NCBI GenBank assembly: GCA_965153455.1
Contig: OZ234499.1
Span: 16,860,271-16,924,270 of the forward strand
Source of the DNA: Sphagnum compactum
Lineage: Eukaryota; Bryophyta; Sphagnopsida; Sphagnales
Reading direction: 5' to 3'
Length of the DNA: 64,000 nt
The position numbers and the translations under genes are program-made. Within the stretch, counting starts at the first letter, position 1. Every line of letters begins with the position of its first letter. Under the pieces are notes generated by a model. The model was not told the DNA's origin, made no database searches, and saw only the letters and a list, made by a program, of their open reading frames with translations. Of the stretch, positions 25,297 through 36,419 are shown in pieces.

Positions 25297-25401
25297 AAGG
25301 GAGGTTCCCATACTTGTGTGTTCTCCCGAGAGAGTGGGTGGGCACCTGAGGGTGTTCCCGAACCTCAGGAGAACAACACACAAGTATGGGAACCTCCCCT
25401 T
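25297..25401. repeat. Nested foldback element, long hairpin
   Basis: The left arm (25297-25326, AAGGGAGGTTCCCATACTTG then TGTGTTCTCC) is matched by the right arm (25368-25401) with only one small insertion near the tip and one extra C at the base. A second, inner stem pairs CCTGAGG (25345-25351) with CCTCAGG (25363-25369). The whole folds into one long, nearly perfect hairpin of about 105 bases. It could be a young MITE or foldback insertion, or a small-RNA precursor. It has no coding content. Confidence 0.85.
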
Positions 25402-25554
25402 GCGTAAAACAGCTCTCATTTTGATTTCCTTGCTTGCTTTTTTCTTGTTTCGTAGAAAAGAACTATTTCCATGGGAACATGGGAACATATATAATTAATT
25501 AGGTTTTATGGGCATTTGGTTTTGGGGGATGTTAAACACCCCTTACCAATACTT

Positions 25555-25660
25555 TGCAAGTGTTAGTACATGGCCAAGTGCAAGTCAAATTTTTCGGCCA
25601 ATGCTCGTGAGCTTTGAATCCGCAACCTCTTAGGAGAAGGGCTACATTATTACTAATAGC
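25555..25660 (-). mobile_element. Possible tRNA-derived SINE head
   Basis: The minus strand carries GCTATTAGTAATAATGTAGC (A-box-like) and about 30 bases on GGTTGCGGATTCAAAGCTC (B-box-like). The B box is good and the A box is degenerate, so this is weaker than the other SINE heads. Confidence 0.35.
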
Positions 25661-26207
25661 TTAAATTCATACACTTCCGAGCAGCAAATGATCAATCAAA
25701 CCTTGTGGGCATAGCCCCCATCCTAACATTGACACCCACAAAGTTCATAGGGGAGGTTTTTTTTTTTTTCATCTTCCCTTATTCCTAATGTGTTCTCATC
25801 AGGTTCCCAATGGATTCCCATCATGGTCCCAATTTGTTCCTCATGTTTTGCTATGTTCCCCAAACACGTTCCCAATAGCACCTCTATTTATAAAAAACTT
25901 TGAGATCATATGAATTGGTTTTTACATTTCATAGTGATATGAAACCTTGTGATACATGCAAGTGACAACCTAAAAAAATAATAAAAATGATATAGAGGCA
26001 TGATTAAATCAGTTATCCAACATTCATATTTTGAGGAAAAACCCAACAAGTAGATGGATGGGTAGGCTTCAAAACAACCCATCAATTGGATGGGTGCACC
26101 CAAAATCTACACATGCGCATCCATTAGCTTGGGGCAATAAATATCATAGCATGAGTATTATGGGAAAAAAAAAGGGGACAATATTTTATGCATGTGCTCT
26201 CTATGTT

Positions 26208-26297
26208 GGGTAATGCCGTTCCCAAAATGAGTGCATCCTTGAGGCCAAGCCCAAGGGGCACTTATTTCGGGAACGCCCCACTTCTTGGGCACTACCC
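26208..26297. repeat. Foldback repeat family B, copy 1
   Basis: About 90 bp. The left arm GGGTAATGCC + GTTCCCAAAAT pairs with the right arm ATTTCGGGAAC + GCACTACCC, the right arm being about 11 bases longer. Its core (TTCCCAAAAT and AAGGGGC) recurs at 41121-41215 and 62910-63003. It is too short to code and looks like a small MITE or foldback family. Confidence 0.65.
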
Positions 26298-27733
26298 TAC
26301 TCCAAATTCAGATCCATACATATGTAACATGCATACCTAAGGGTCAATTAAAGGCCGATAGACAAGGACCTGCAACCTCCTAAGGGTCTTCGTCTTCTCT
26401 ATTGTGTATATATCCGTTTTAATATATCAGCTAGATAAGGGTAAATACAAAATTCCAAAAATATCATAGAAGATGATGGAAGTAATAATATTTTTAAATT
26501 AATAAATTATTTTTAGAAAAATAATTATTCGTTTTGTCAATATGAAAATTGACCTTAGGCTACAAAAAGTATGCAATTGGGCATTGCAAACATGAACACA
26601 AAAGATCCTATAAAAAATGAGAAAATATAATCAAATCAATCAATAACACTAAAATATATTCAAAGCATTTTTATAATGAAAAATAAAAATAAAATTTAAA
26701 GGGGTTCCAAAAGCATATGGTAAAAGTTTTTTCCAAGATTATTAATGCATTGAATAAAAACTAAATGCTATATATACGTAATTTTTTGGTCGCACTTGTG
26801 CCTCTAATCACATCTAACTTTTTTTTGTTTTAAAAAAATACACAATAATTGGATGCAATTTTTCTTGAAGAACAACCACACCACCCACAACTTAGCCCTA
26901 GTGTGAAAAGAACACAGCTGCATGGTTATTTGATAACCTTTAGTGTGAAACCTGCCATTTAAATGGAGATAAAGTTCTAATTAAATTAAGCAAGTTTCTC
27001 TTCAGGCCTTTTGCCTTAGATTTTCATTTTGCCTTAGGAGAGATGCTTTTGGGGGCATAATTCATCTCCTAGCCACAAAGGCATCAACAACTATTGCACA
27101 CCTATAATATTATGTGAAGTTATATAAATTGGGAAAGGGAAGAATCATGTTATACCTCATATCATTGTGCCAATAGATCCTTCCTCTTTTGCATGTCAAT
27201 TGATACCAAAGGTTCAAAGAAACTCTAGCAATTAACTTTAGTTAAAGTGAGACAATAAGATGGTTTCAAGAGGGGGGAAAAAAAGATTCCAATTTTTTTT
27301 GGTCCATTAGATTGATTGGTATCTAAAGGTAGAGCAATGTCTTGCAACACCCAATTTACCTAAAGGTTAGCTAAATTTAGCTTAGTGATATAAGACCTCT
27401 AACATCAAGGCTAATGGCTAATAGGACTCATCCCCAAATGCAAATTTGTTGTGAATTGAAAATCACTACAAGGTAGTAATGCTTGGATATATATCCAATT
27501 AAACTATGATGAAGTTATCAATGAACCAAACTTGTGGGAACTTAAGGGCCTTTCAAAGCCTGGGGGGGGGCGAAGAATAGGGCAACCATGTTGCACCCCA
27601 TTAGAATGGTTTAGAGAGTTTCTACTTTCAAGGTGACAATAGTTTTCGCAAAAGTTCCCAAGACACCAAAGGGGCACTTGGTCAACATGTGTCAAAGTTT
27701 TCCTTTTTTCATATAGGTAGCAATAAGAAAGCA

Positions 27734-27812
27734 CCTGTATCTAGTGGTTAAAGTGCTTATCATTGCTCATGACCTTCCAAATTGGTTGTGATTCAATTCA
27801 CACATGAGGCCA
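27734..27812 (+). mobile_element. tRNA-derived SINE head adjoining a tandem array
   Basis: Plus-strand TATCTAGTGGTTAAAGTGC (A-box-like) is followed by GGTTGTGATTCAATTCAC (B-box-like). It is separated by under 20 bases from the start of the 56-bp array, so the array may be a multiplied SINE body. Confidence 0.5.
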
Positions 27813-27829
27813 TGTAAAATGTCACAAAT

Positions 27830-28279
27830 GATAAGCAAACCCAATTACAATGAAGTCATTGGTAAACTTAAGAAACCCAAAACTTGATAAGCAAACCCAA
27901 CTACAATGAAGTCATTGGTAAACTTAAGAAACCCAAAACTTGATAAACAAACCCAACTACAATGAAGCAATTGGTAAACTTAAGAAATCCAAAACTTGAT
28001 AAGCAAACCCAACTACAATGAAGTCATTGGTAAACGTAAGATACCCAAAACTTGATAAGCAAACCCAACTACAATGAAGTCATCGGTAAACTTAAGATAC
28101 CCAAAACTTGATAAACAAACCCAACTACAATGAAGCGATTGGTAAACTTAAGAAATCCAAAACTTGATAAGCAAACCCAACTACAATGAAGGGATTGGTA
28201 AACTTAAGAAACCCAAAACTTGATAAGCAAGCCCAACTACAATGAAGTTATTGGAAAAAACTTAAGAAACACAAAACTC
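27830..28279. repeat. Tandem array, 56-bp unit, eight copies
   Basis: Each unit contains GATAAGCAAACCCAACTACA then ATGAAG(T/C)(C/G/A)ATTGGTAAAC and TTAAGAAACCCAAAACTT. Copies are about 90-98% identical, with two sub-variants (AAGCAAACCC versus AAACAAACCC; GTCATTGG versus GCGATTGG or GGGATTGG). The first and last copies are the most diverged, as expected after unequal crossing-over. There is no open frame through the array. Confidence 0.95.
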
Positions 28280-28589
28280 TTGAAAATACAGCTCAAGCTA
28301 TTGAATTCTTGGCTGAGATTTTGCAAAGGAGATTTGGTCACCTTGGTTAGAAAGTAACTGAGTCCAAAAGGAAAATTGTCTACAAATAGAAAAAGGGGTC
28401 GGGAATGTAACTCTGAAAAAAAAAACTTTGATGAATAAAAAGTTAGAAAGTCACAACAATTATTCATTCTTGGTCAGCAGACTTGTGTCTTCTTCTTCTT
28501 TTCTTCTTCTGCTTGTTTGCTGCCAAAGAAAAGGAGGATCTAGCCAGCTCAAAAGACAAGTGTGATCTTAGAGTTGTTATCCATGAAGG

Positions 28590-28664
28590 CACCCTGTCTT
28601 TGGGCCTGCTTTACCCCCCTATCCCCTCTTTCAGTGGTATCTGCAAAGTAAGGAAATTTTGTTA
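28590..28664 (+). repeat. Interspersed repeat family C, copy 1
   Basis: About 75 bases sharing CACCCTGTCTTTGGGCC, CTATCCCCTCTTT and CAAAGTAAGGAA with 39200-39272 in the same orientation. Function and element type are unknown. Confidence 0.65.
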
Positions 28665-29238
28665 ACTATGTTCTTTGGTACACAAAAGAATATCTCAAGT
28701 TCTCTTTTTTCAGGTTATGGGAATCTCTCACCCTAAACCCTAACCATGATCCTTGAATCCCACAATTGGGTGCACATCAAATCTCTTTTGCTACACAGTC
28801 TTTAGGGTCATTGATCTCGGACTCATTCTTTGGGTATTTTATGAAACACCCAAGGTAAAGGGTTTTTTTTTTCCTTGTGTGCTATGAAATAATAAAATAA
28901 TATGTCATTAAATTTGAGAATATTTGAGAATATTTTTCATGCTCAATTCTAAGCACCTTATTAATATTTAAGGAAAATTATAAATTTTATTTCCTAATGA
29001 ATGAGTTGCACCCTATATTTGTTTTGCACACCATTTAAAGGAAAAATGGAAATCGGGTCCCAAAATCCCAATTTAAATATTTCAGAATTTCAACAGTAAA
29101 GTATAAGTACAGGAATTCCCTTAAAATTTTCATGGGGCTTGGATCATTACATCCAAAGTTCAATTTTTAGAATCTGCTCTCAAAATCCTTTACACTCTTC
29201 ATTACAAGTACTTACATGTGGGTCAGGGTGAACCAACA

Positions 29239-29394
29239 CCTACAATGGTACCTTCACCTTCTTGAGTAAGGCCTCTTAGACCTAATAGTACCTACAATGG
29301 TACCTTCATGTTCTTGAGTAAGGCCTCTTGGAGCTAATAGTACCTACAATGGTACCTTTGCCTTCTTGAGTAAGGCCACTTAGAGCTAATAGTA
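29239..29394. repeat. Tandem array, 52-bp unit, three copies
   Basis: Three head-to-tail copies of a unit with CCTACAATGGTACCTT, CTTCTTGAGTAAGGCC and CTAATAGTA. The array is exactly 156 bases long. Confidence 0.95.
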
Positions 29395-29539
29395 GGAAAT
29401 TGTGAATTTGAAATGGGAGACCTTGATTAAGTCCGAGTGTAGGATATCTATAATGCTTAGAAGCAACCCAAATTTTTTTGAGGTTTTCACCATGGTACCA
29501 ATCTATGTGATGGTTCACCCAAGGCCTTGCATGTATAGG

Positions 29540-32500
29540 TAAGCACTAAGTGCCAATTTTGTGTAAGTAAGCCTTTTATCCTGATTTACTCATAGATATG
29601 TAATATGTTGTGCACACACACACATATATATGCCCTACCCAAATAGTAAATATTTTAGACTTACCTTGTCTTTACCTTTAACCATGGAGGGTAATTGTGT
29701 TATAAAGTGGGTAAAAAAAGGGAATATTAAAAAATAAATTTTATATGGCAATATGCATTTCCAAATTTGCAATGCATGAGATTATGATGGATTTGTTTGA
29801 ATGGCAGGGATTAACTATAGAATATATGTTTTCTTTTGAAATTTATTTTTAAAAATTGCATTAAATAATTTCTAAAAATCCTCGGAAATTGTTTAGATTT
29901 TACCACCATTTTGCCATTATAAGATGCTCTAAATGTAATCTAATGACTGTTTATTGGTTTCATTTTATTTCTGTTATTTTTAAGTTTTTTGAAATTTCAT
30001 GTTTCGACCAATTGCACAATTGATTGTCTTTCTCTTGCCCCTTCAAAATGGTCCATACTTATGAAAATATTTTGATTTTCCTACAATTACGCACATAGAT
30101 CGCATGGTAATTGTAGGTTAAAATATGAAATGTTTACCCTTTACCCTTGCCTTGTGAACATGGTAGATATTTGTCATTTATATTTACCCTAATAATTTTG
30201 CAAAGCCTATTTCCTTTTACCCTTACCTAGTTTTGAATTTCATTGAAACATATATACATTTACCAACAACACATTTGTCAATCACTTATGCAATATTTGT
30301 CAAGCACTTTGGACTCTTGCCACCACCACAAGATCCATTAGATTTTCTAAATGTATGGAAGTGTAAATAGGGTACCCATGCTCTTAGGAAGACAATAGGG
30401 CACAAGATCATAAGGTTATTCATGTCCCTCCCATTAGCCTAGAACAAAATTGGTGACACACAACTATGAATAGGAATTCTTTGCAGGCAAAATGAGGTGA
30501 GGTAACATGTAGTGAGGACGGTTATGTAAAGGGTTAGGCATCCCAATGTGTTTCATAGTGTTCCCAACAAGCATTGAATAGGTTTCTAATGTGTTCCAAA
30601 TGTTCCCCAAGATGTTCCCAATATCAACAGGCTTTAGCCCATATGCTTTGGCCAAAGTTCTACTTTAGTAAATTATATAACCTCGTCACCAAGAAAAAAA
30701 TTGGGGAACTTTGAATATCCCCACTCTCCCACATCTAACTAATACGAATGACACTACATGTATTCATAGTATCCACTATCACTCTGGCACAAAACTCCAT
30801 GGAATTGTGTTGCCAAGTCAAGTTGGCTAACAAGTTTAGAAAATTGCATCTACTTTCCTAGTCCCCACAAGGAAATAGGAATATCCCCAACAAACTCTTG
30901 TAACAATAAAGGAGATTGTGTTCACCTCTTTGAACTTTATTGACTAATGCATACAACTCCCAACATACTACATATGAATAGCAATAGATCCATGAAATCA
31001 ACCTTGATCATTCAACAACTCCAATAATACAAGCTTTAGGGCAAATTCTTGCTTCCTTACAACAACAACAACATCAAGCCAATTCCTAATTCTAATCAAT
31101 TGGTTTAAACCATCAAGAAAACATGATAACAATTATAAATTTCATCAATCAAATCTCTATGGACCACCTTAATTATCATTGTCTCATTTGGCATCAGTTA
31201 CATGTATGTTTTCTTGAAACCCAACATTAGCCCACATAGGCATTCAAGCAATTTCAACAAAAATATATCAAACATTAGCACCACTAACAAATTTCCCCTT
31301 TTCCCAAAGTCCTCAAAATGATGCAACATTGCACTCCCAAAATTTTCAACATAATGAGTTTTTATTCATGAGTGCAAATTCCTTGGGTTTTCACATCACA
31401 CTCCCAACATCCCACAAATTACAACATTGATGTTTTATTCAAACCAACCCATTAGTGTGGGCTAGTGATCTTTGTCATTTCCACCATACTTACATGTTTT
31501 ATTCATGTTATTGTTCTACATCTATTTAATCTATGAACTCCAACACAATGGAAAGGAATAGGAGTTGAAAAAAACTCAAAATATAATTGTGCAAATTTTT
31601 CTTAGATAGTCACAATAGAAAAAAAATAAATCACAAATCTACTACATTCACAAACCATAAATCTCTAACTAGAAAGAACAAGGTGTTTAGTTGTTCCACA
31701 ATTCGCCTTTTTCTATTCCTTCAATTGCACACCCAATTTTTGGAACTAGCCAACAAAGCATCCCACCAAACCCGCCATCACCAAAGACCATCAAGAACTT
31801 CGCAACAAGAACATGGCTCATTTGCTGCCTTTACATAATTCACACAATGCAACACCACATGTTTATTCAAAGCCATTAACCTATGAAAGGAACATTACGA
31901 CTCATTTATTTTAGACGTCCTTTAAATTTTTCTTTTACATACGTTTTACATTAACTTTGTTTTCCTTTTCAAAAATCGTTTTATCTTTCTTTCATTCCTT
32001 TTTTAAATTTTTTTTAAAAAATTAAAATCTGGTTATCAATTTAAAAAATATATAAAAGATTTATGTTTCAAAGTTTTTTAACAAATTTAAAACATACTAT
32101 AAAGAAAACAATACAAATTCTTTGATGAACACAAATAAATGAGTAATAAAAACAGAAAGCAAAGGGGTAACAAGTGGCAAAATAAATAATTAAAAAATGG
32201 CAATTCCTAAATGAATTAAATAAAATTTTATTTTGGTGTATAGCCATATTTGGCTATGCATATTACAGACCATTTCCAATTCTTTTACTTTTTCCTATGC
32301 TTGATTGTCATTCTGGTTATGAAGTAAATTAACTCTTTATTGAAAAAAAAATTTAAATTATGTTTCAAAATAAAACTATATTTCCTATATATAGTAATCA
32401 TGATGACAATCCTTGGAAGATTTGTATATTAATAATGGTAAGGACGGCAAGAGAGAAAAGGTGGATAGATGGTGGAAAGAGATCAAAAAGAAGGGATGGA
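29540..32500. other. AT-rich spacer without genes
   Basis: No recognisable gene. A stretch near 30540-30625 is rich in GTTCCCAA-type words that also occur at 25790-25875, suggesting another very diverged repeat. Nothing else is definable. Confidence 0.35.
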
Positions 32501-32530
32501 AAAAGTTAGAGGGACTTTATGTAGGTGAAA

Positions 32531-32626
32531 GTTTTGCACCTAGTACTTTCTGGATTTTCGGGCCCTAGCCATTGGCCTATCGACCTCGAGTGAACCCTCA
32601 AGTCCAAAATGTACTAGGCACAAAAC
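32531..32626. repeat. Small foldback element
   Basis: GTTTTGCACCTAGTAC (32531-32546) pairs with GTACTAGGCACAAAAC (32611-32626), with one mismatch and a 64-base loop containing the palindromic word GGGCCC and CGACCTCGAG. It lies inside a 146-residue chance frame on the minus strand. Likely a foldback or MITE remnant. Confidence 0.6.
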
Positions 32627-32649
32627 CTTTTCCAATACCAAAAAATTAT

Positions 32650-34140
32650 CCCTATTACAAAGTTTAAATGAAACCTTACAATCTTTCCTAGAGATCCTAG
32701 TCCTTGTTGCCATTGTTTGAGAAAGGGAGTAGAAATAAATCCCTATTACAAGTGGGATCGCTAAGGAAGTAAAAATAAACCCTACTATAAAGAAAGTACA
32801 AGATATTGTCTTTGATACAATTGAAATAAAAAAGGAACTAGAAGTATTTTTTGCTGCATTTGGGATCAAATAAGAAATAGAAGAGCTTGAAGTAATAATG
32901 ATGTGTATAAGGCCATGTTTGAGTGGCATACCATGCACAATTAAATATTTTAATACTTCTGTTATTGTTGCATCCAACAACTAGTAGTCCTATAAATTGC
33001 ACTAAGTTTTGGGAGTAACGTGGGTTGTAGATTTCCCTCCTTTCCATCATATAGCATCTTGAGATGCATTCCTATTGCTTACACATCAATAGTTAATGTC
33101 ATTTTAAATTGGAAAGATGTTGATTTTTATGAACTACTTATTTATTGCGAGGAAATGGAAACCTATACAATTGAACATTACCCATATCTAACACATTTTA
33201 TAATCTTTTGATCCTTGTACAAGAAGTATCGATAATTTGTACAACTTATAGGACTTGAATGGACACCCTTAAATGCTTGGAGATTGGGACTTTGAAAAGT
33301 AAGGCTAATATGAATCTACAATGTGATAGGAGGCATTGTAGTTCATATCACAACATACTAGAGGTGGACCACTAACAAATTGCTCTCCATCTCATTTCAA
33401 TGTGCCAAGAAAATGATAGTGGGGTTTTGGATCAAGATTATGAAAACCAAGAGAATTGACAACTTTAACTTGTAACCCGAACAACCCAAGAAAGGGGGTA
33501 GTCCTAACCTAGCACAATATCAACACGAGAGGAACAACCTAATCTTGCCACAATAGCAACATGATTCAACAAAAGATAGTAAACGATTTCATGCATCTAA
33601 ACATCGCAAATGGATAATTAATAACTAGAGGACGTAGCGAATGCTATGGAAAGGGGACACACATCTTTGAGGAAGACCAACATGTATTGGAACATCCTTT
33701 TAACCTCATTTTCAAATCACCTCAATGGCAAAACCAAAACAAGGAAAGTGGGCCCACAAAGTGTGCTAACATGAAAAAAAGATGGAACAATAGCCATAGA
33801 GGTTTCGAACATGTAAAATTTTGGCTTATCCATCACCCTTCACCAACTCAAATTGAAGGTAGTTGAAATTACACAAACCAAATTCATGTTGTATTGAAAT
33901 GGTGTTCCAATAGGTAGCTAGTGGTATTTATTTAAAACATGACATTCAAGAATCAACATATGTCTTGCAAAAGGGCTAAAAGTTTTTAAGGAAGAAATCT
34001 TTATTAAACATGCCATACCTTTTATTTCAACTTGGAAATTTTTTACACTCAACATAAATACCCACTAAATCACATCTAGAATTCATATGAAATAGGGGTT
34101 CAAATGGGGTGGTAATATAGTGCTTAAGTTTGGGTTAAAC
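32650..34140. other. Spacer without clear gene
   Basis: No identified gene. The right part (from about 33900) may contain the decayed N-terminal part of the adjoining transposase pseudogene, but I cannot align it by eye. Confidence 0.3.
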
Positions 34141-34149
34141 ATGTTGCCC

Positions 34150-35050
34150 ATGATGTTTACAACACCATCCCCAAGTCTTGAGAATGGTTGATTATCAATT
34201 GTTTTGTTGATGTAACAAAGGTAGCCTTGCCTATCTTTTACACTTTGAAAGGTTCAAAGATGTGAAAAGACTACATAAAATAATGTAGATTGAGAACATG
34301 CATGGCCATGCAGAAAAAACTTGAATGAATGCATTCTCTTTAAAGAATGGTTGTCATTTTGTAGTAAATTAACATTAAGGGGGGTTACTCAAGAAAATCA
34401 TCACCTCTTAATGTTAGACAAACATGGGTCACATGTGACAATAGGGAGCGCTTAAATAAGCAACCAAATGTGGGCTGGATATGGTGACTTTACCTTCTCA
34501 TACATCACATGTGTTTCAACCATTGGATGTGATTTACTTCAAATCATTCAAGAATGTAAGGGATATAAATTTTGTTATGATTGTCAACAATTATCTCAAA
34601 CCAAACAAGATCATGTTTGTAGGATGGGTGGACAAGGTTTTGGAAATGTCTTTGAAATATACATATAATCATGTTCACAGTATGTGAAATGTAGCCATTG
34701 AATCATGTAGTCATAGTTGAAAAGTTTGGACTTAATGAGTTGTTCACAACAATAGAAGAGGATTGTGAAAACTCTTACCCCGGATATGCAACAAATCAAA
34801 TCAACAACAATGGGGATGAATTCAAAGCTGAAGTTGCCATAGACTTATTGAATATTGTTGGTATTTTTCAAGCAATGCTTATAGTACCTTTTACCATGAT
34901 TTATTGCCCCTCTTCACACACACCTCATTATTATGTGGAAATGCCATGCAACCCTACCACCTTAGCAAACAACCATGAAGAATATCAACTAGTGGTGAAT
35001 TTGGAAGATCCCAATCTTGAATTAAACAACTTAAGAGTTCCAAATTAGAC
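34150..35050 (+). pseudogene. DDE_1 (pogo/CENP-B-type, jerky-like) transposase pseudogene
   Basis: Plus-strand landmarks in family order: VYNTIPKS*EWLIINCFVDV and FYTLKGSKM (about 34155-34260); MAMQKK (about 34302-34320); EWLSFCSKLTLRGVTQENHH then LLMLDKHGSHV, with the second catalytic Asp (about 34345-34440); ALK*ATKCGLDMVTLPSHTS then HVFQPLDV (to about 34535); GWVDKVLEMSL (about 34625-34660); a PLNHVVIVEKFGLNELFT segment that replaces the usual IWPLNP region (about 34690-34760); and an open tail to 35048. At least two frameshifts and several stops disable it. In family terms this is a plant pogo/Tigger-like DNA transposon. Confidence 0.8.
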
Positions 35051-35059
35051 CCAATGAAT

Positions 35060-35560
35060 TCTTTCATTGGTTAACCTATTATTATCACCATGATTGCCAA
35101 TGAGGAAAACCCATGGTAAGGAGCCATTAATTGATTATTTCAATTCACATGTGGTCATATCAAACCAATACTTGGTAGTTTTGAAATAAACAACAATAAA
35201 CAAAAGGTTGCACACGAAATAAAAAACATTAAAGCAAAGATAGCGAGGAAAAAAGATCCAAACATGTTCAAAATACACTTACCCAAGCTAAGCACACAAC
35301 TTGAAGGACCATTGAAAAGGAAGATAGAATCAAGTTTAACCAAACATGGTATGTTGCATGTGGTAGTAGTTAGGGTTGCTAGTGAACAATTCCACAATGA
35401 TTTTAAAGTAGGGTTTGAACCCATCCTCTACGTTATAGAAGGTTTGGCCTAGGAATCACATATGAATAACAAAAAATATTAGATAGTTCAAAATAACAAG
35501 AATGTAACTTGTTAGGCATTTCCCAACCAAACTTCCTATTCAATAAGAGTAAATGAAGGG
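35060..35560. other. Spacer, probably transposon flank
   Basis: Short frames on both strands (for example 35155-35424 minus) without known motifs. The stretch may be the terminal part of the pogo-like element. Confidence 0.3.
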
Positions 35561-35567
35561 GTAGGGG

Positions 35568-36400
35568 TTTGTGGTGGGTTTTGGAGCATGATCATGATGG
35601 TGATGGTGAAAAAAAGTTTCAAATTGTTTATAAGTGGGCAATGGACAAAGAGAAAAAAGAAAAGGAAAGAATTGTTTATAGGTGGGATTGGAAAGAAAAA
35701 AAAAAAAAAAGGTTTGTAAATGGTGATGGAGAAAAAAAAAGCAAAAAAAAAATGTATTTAGGTGAGAATGGAGAGAGAGAGGAGAAAAAAAAGAGCATTC
35801 AAAATAACTTGAACCCTCTGACTCTCATGACCATATCTTACAATGGTGATGGTGATGAAAAGAAAGAAAGGAAAGAAAAAACAAGTTTAAGCTCGCTTGG
35901 TTCAACCTTTACTTATTTAAGATTTTTGCATGCAATGATGGTTATTCATAGGCCTTGCAAGTTTCTCTTACAAATGACAATCATGACCAAAAAAGAAGAA
36001 GGGAGAGTGTGTTTTTAAAAGTTTGAACCTTCCTAACTTTCATAAACTTTTCTTGCAAAGGTGATGGTGACAAAAAAAAAGGTGAAGGGAGAGAAGGGGA
36101 ACAAGCTTGGGCCCTCCATTTTGATTTTTACCTTTTATAATTGATAATCATGATGTGACCTTTTCCCACAAGTGTCAATTGTGATGGAGAGAGAAAGAAA
36201 GAAGGAAAAATAAATAAAAGGAGAGAAAGATGAAAGAGTGAAACTTGTCAAGCAAATTCAAGCCCTCTCAACTCTTGTAGACTTTGCAAAACTTGCTTAT
36301 TTTTTGTGCCAATGGTGACATAATTAACTAGACAAAAAGAGAAGGAGAAAAAGAAAAAAAAAAACTAGTTCAAGAAAGTTCAAGCTTTCTTAACTTTCAT
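35568..36400. repeat. Degenerate array of polypurine and TTCAAGCCCTCTCAACT modules
   Basis: Blocks starting GGTGATGGTGA and running into long A/G-only tracts alternate with blocks resembling TTCAAGCCCTCTCAACTCTT. At least four cycles of about 110-200 bases are visible (near 35585, 35840, 36058, 36170). A related block lies at 37540-37700. The open frame through part of it is lysine/glutamate-rich only because of the purine bias, so I do not call it a gene. Confidence 0.6.
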
Positions 36401-36419
36401 TGATTTCACAAGCCCATGA

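Noticed and set aside
27830-28279. CRISPR-like appearance of the regular 56-bp repeats
   Set aside because: Units are contiguous without unique spacers, and the context is a eukaryotic genome; it is a minisatellite.
32540-32980. 146-codon minus-strand ORF
   Set aside because: No recognisable family; it overlaps a foldback element, and a continuous frame of this length is expected by chance in 64 kb of six frames.
35569-36018. 149-codon plus-strand lysine/glutamate-rich ORF
   Set aside because: It lies in a purine-rich repeat array; the composition alone explains the open frame and no motif is present.
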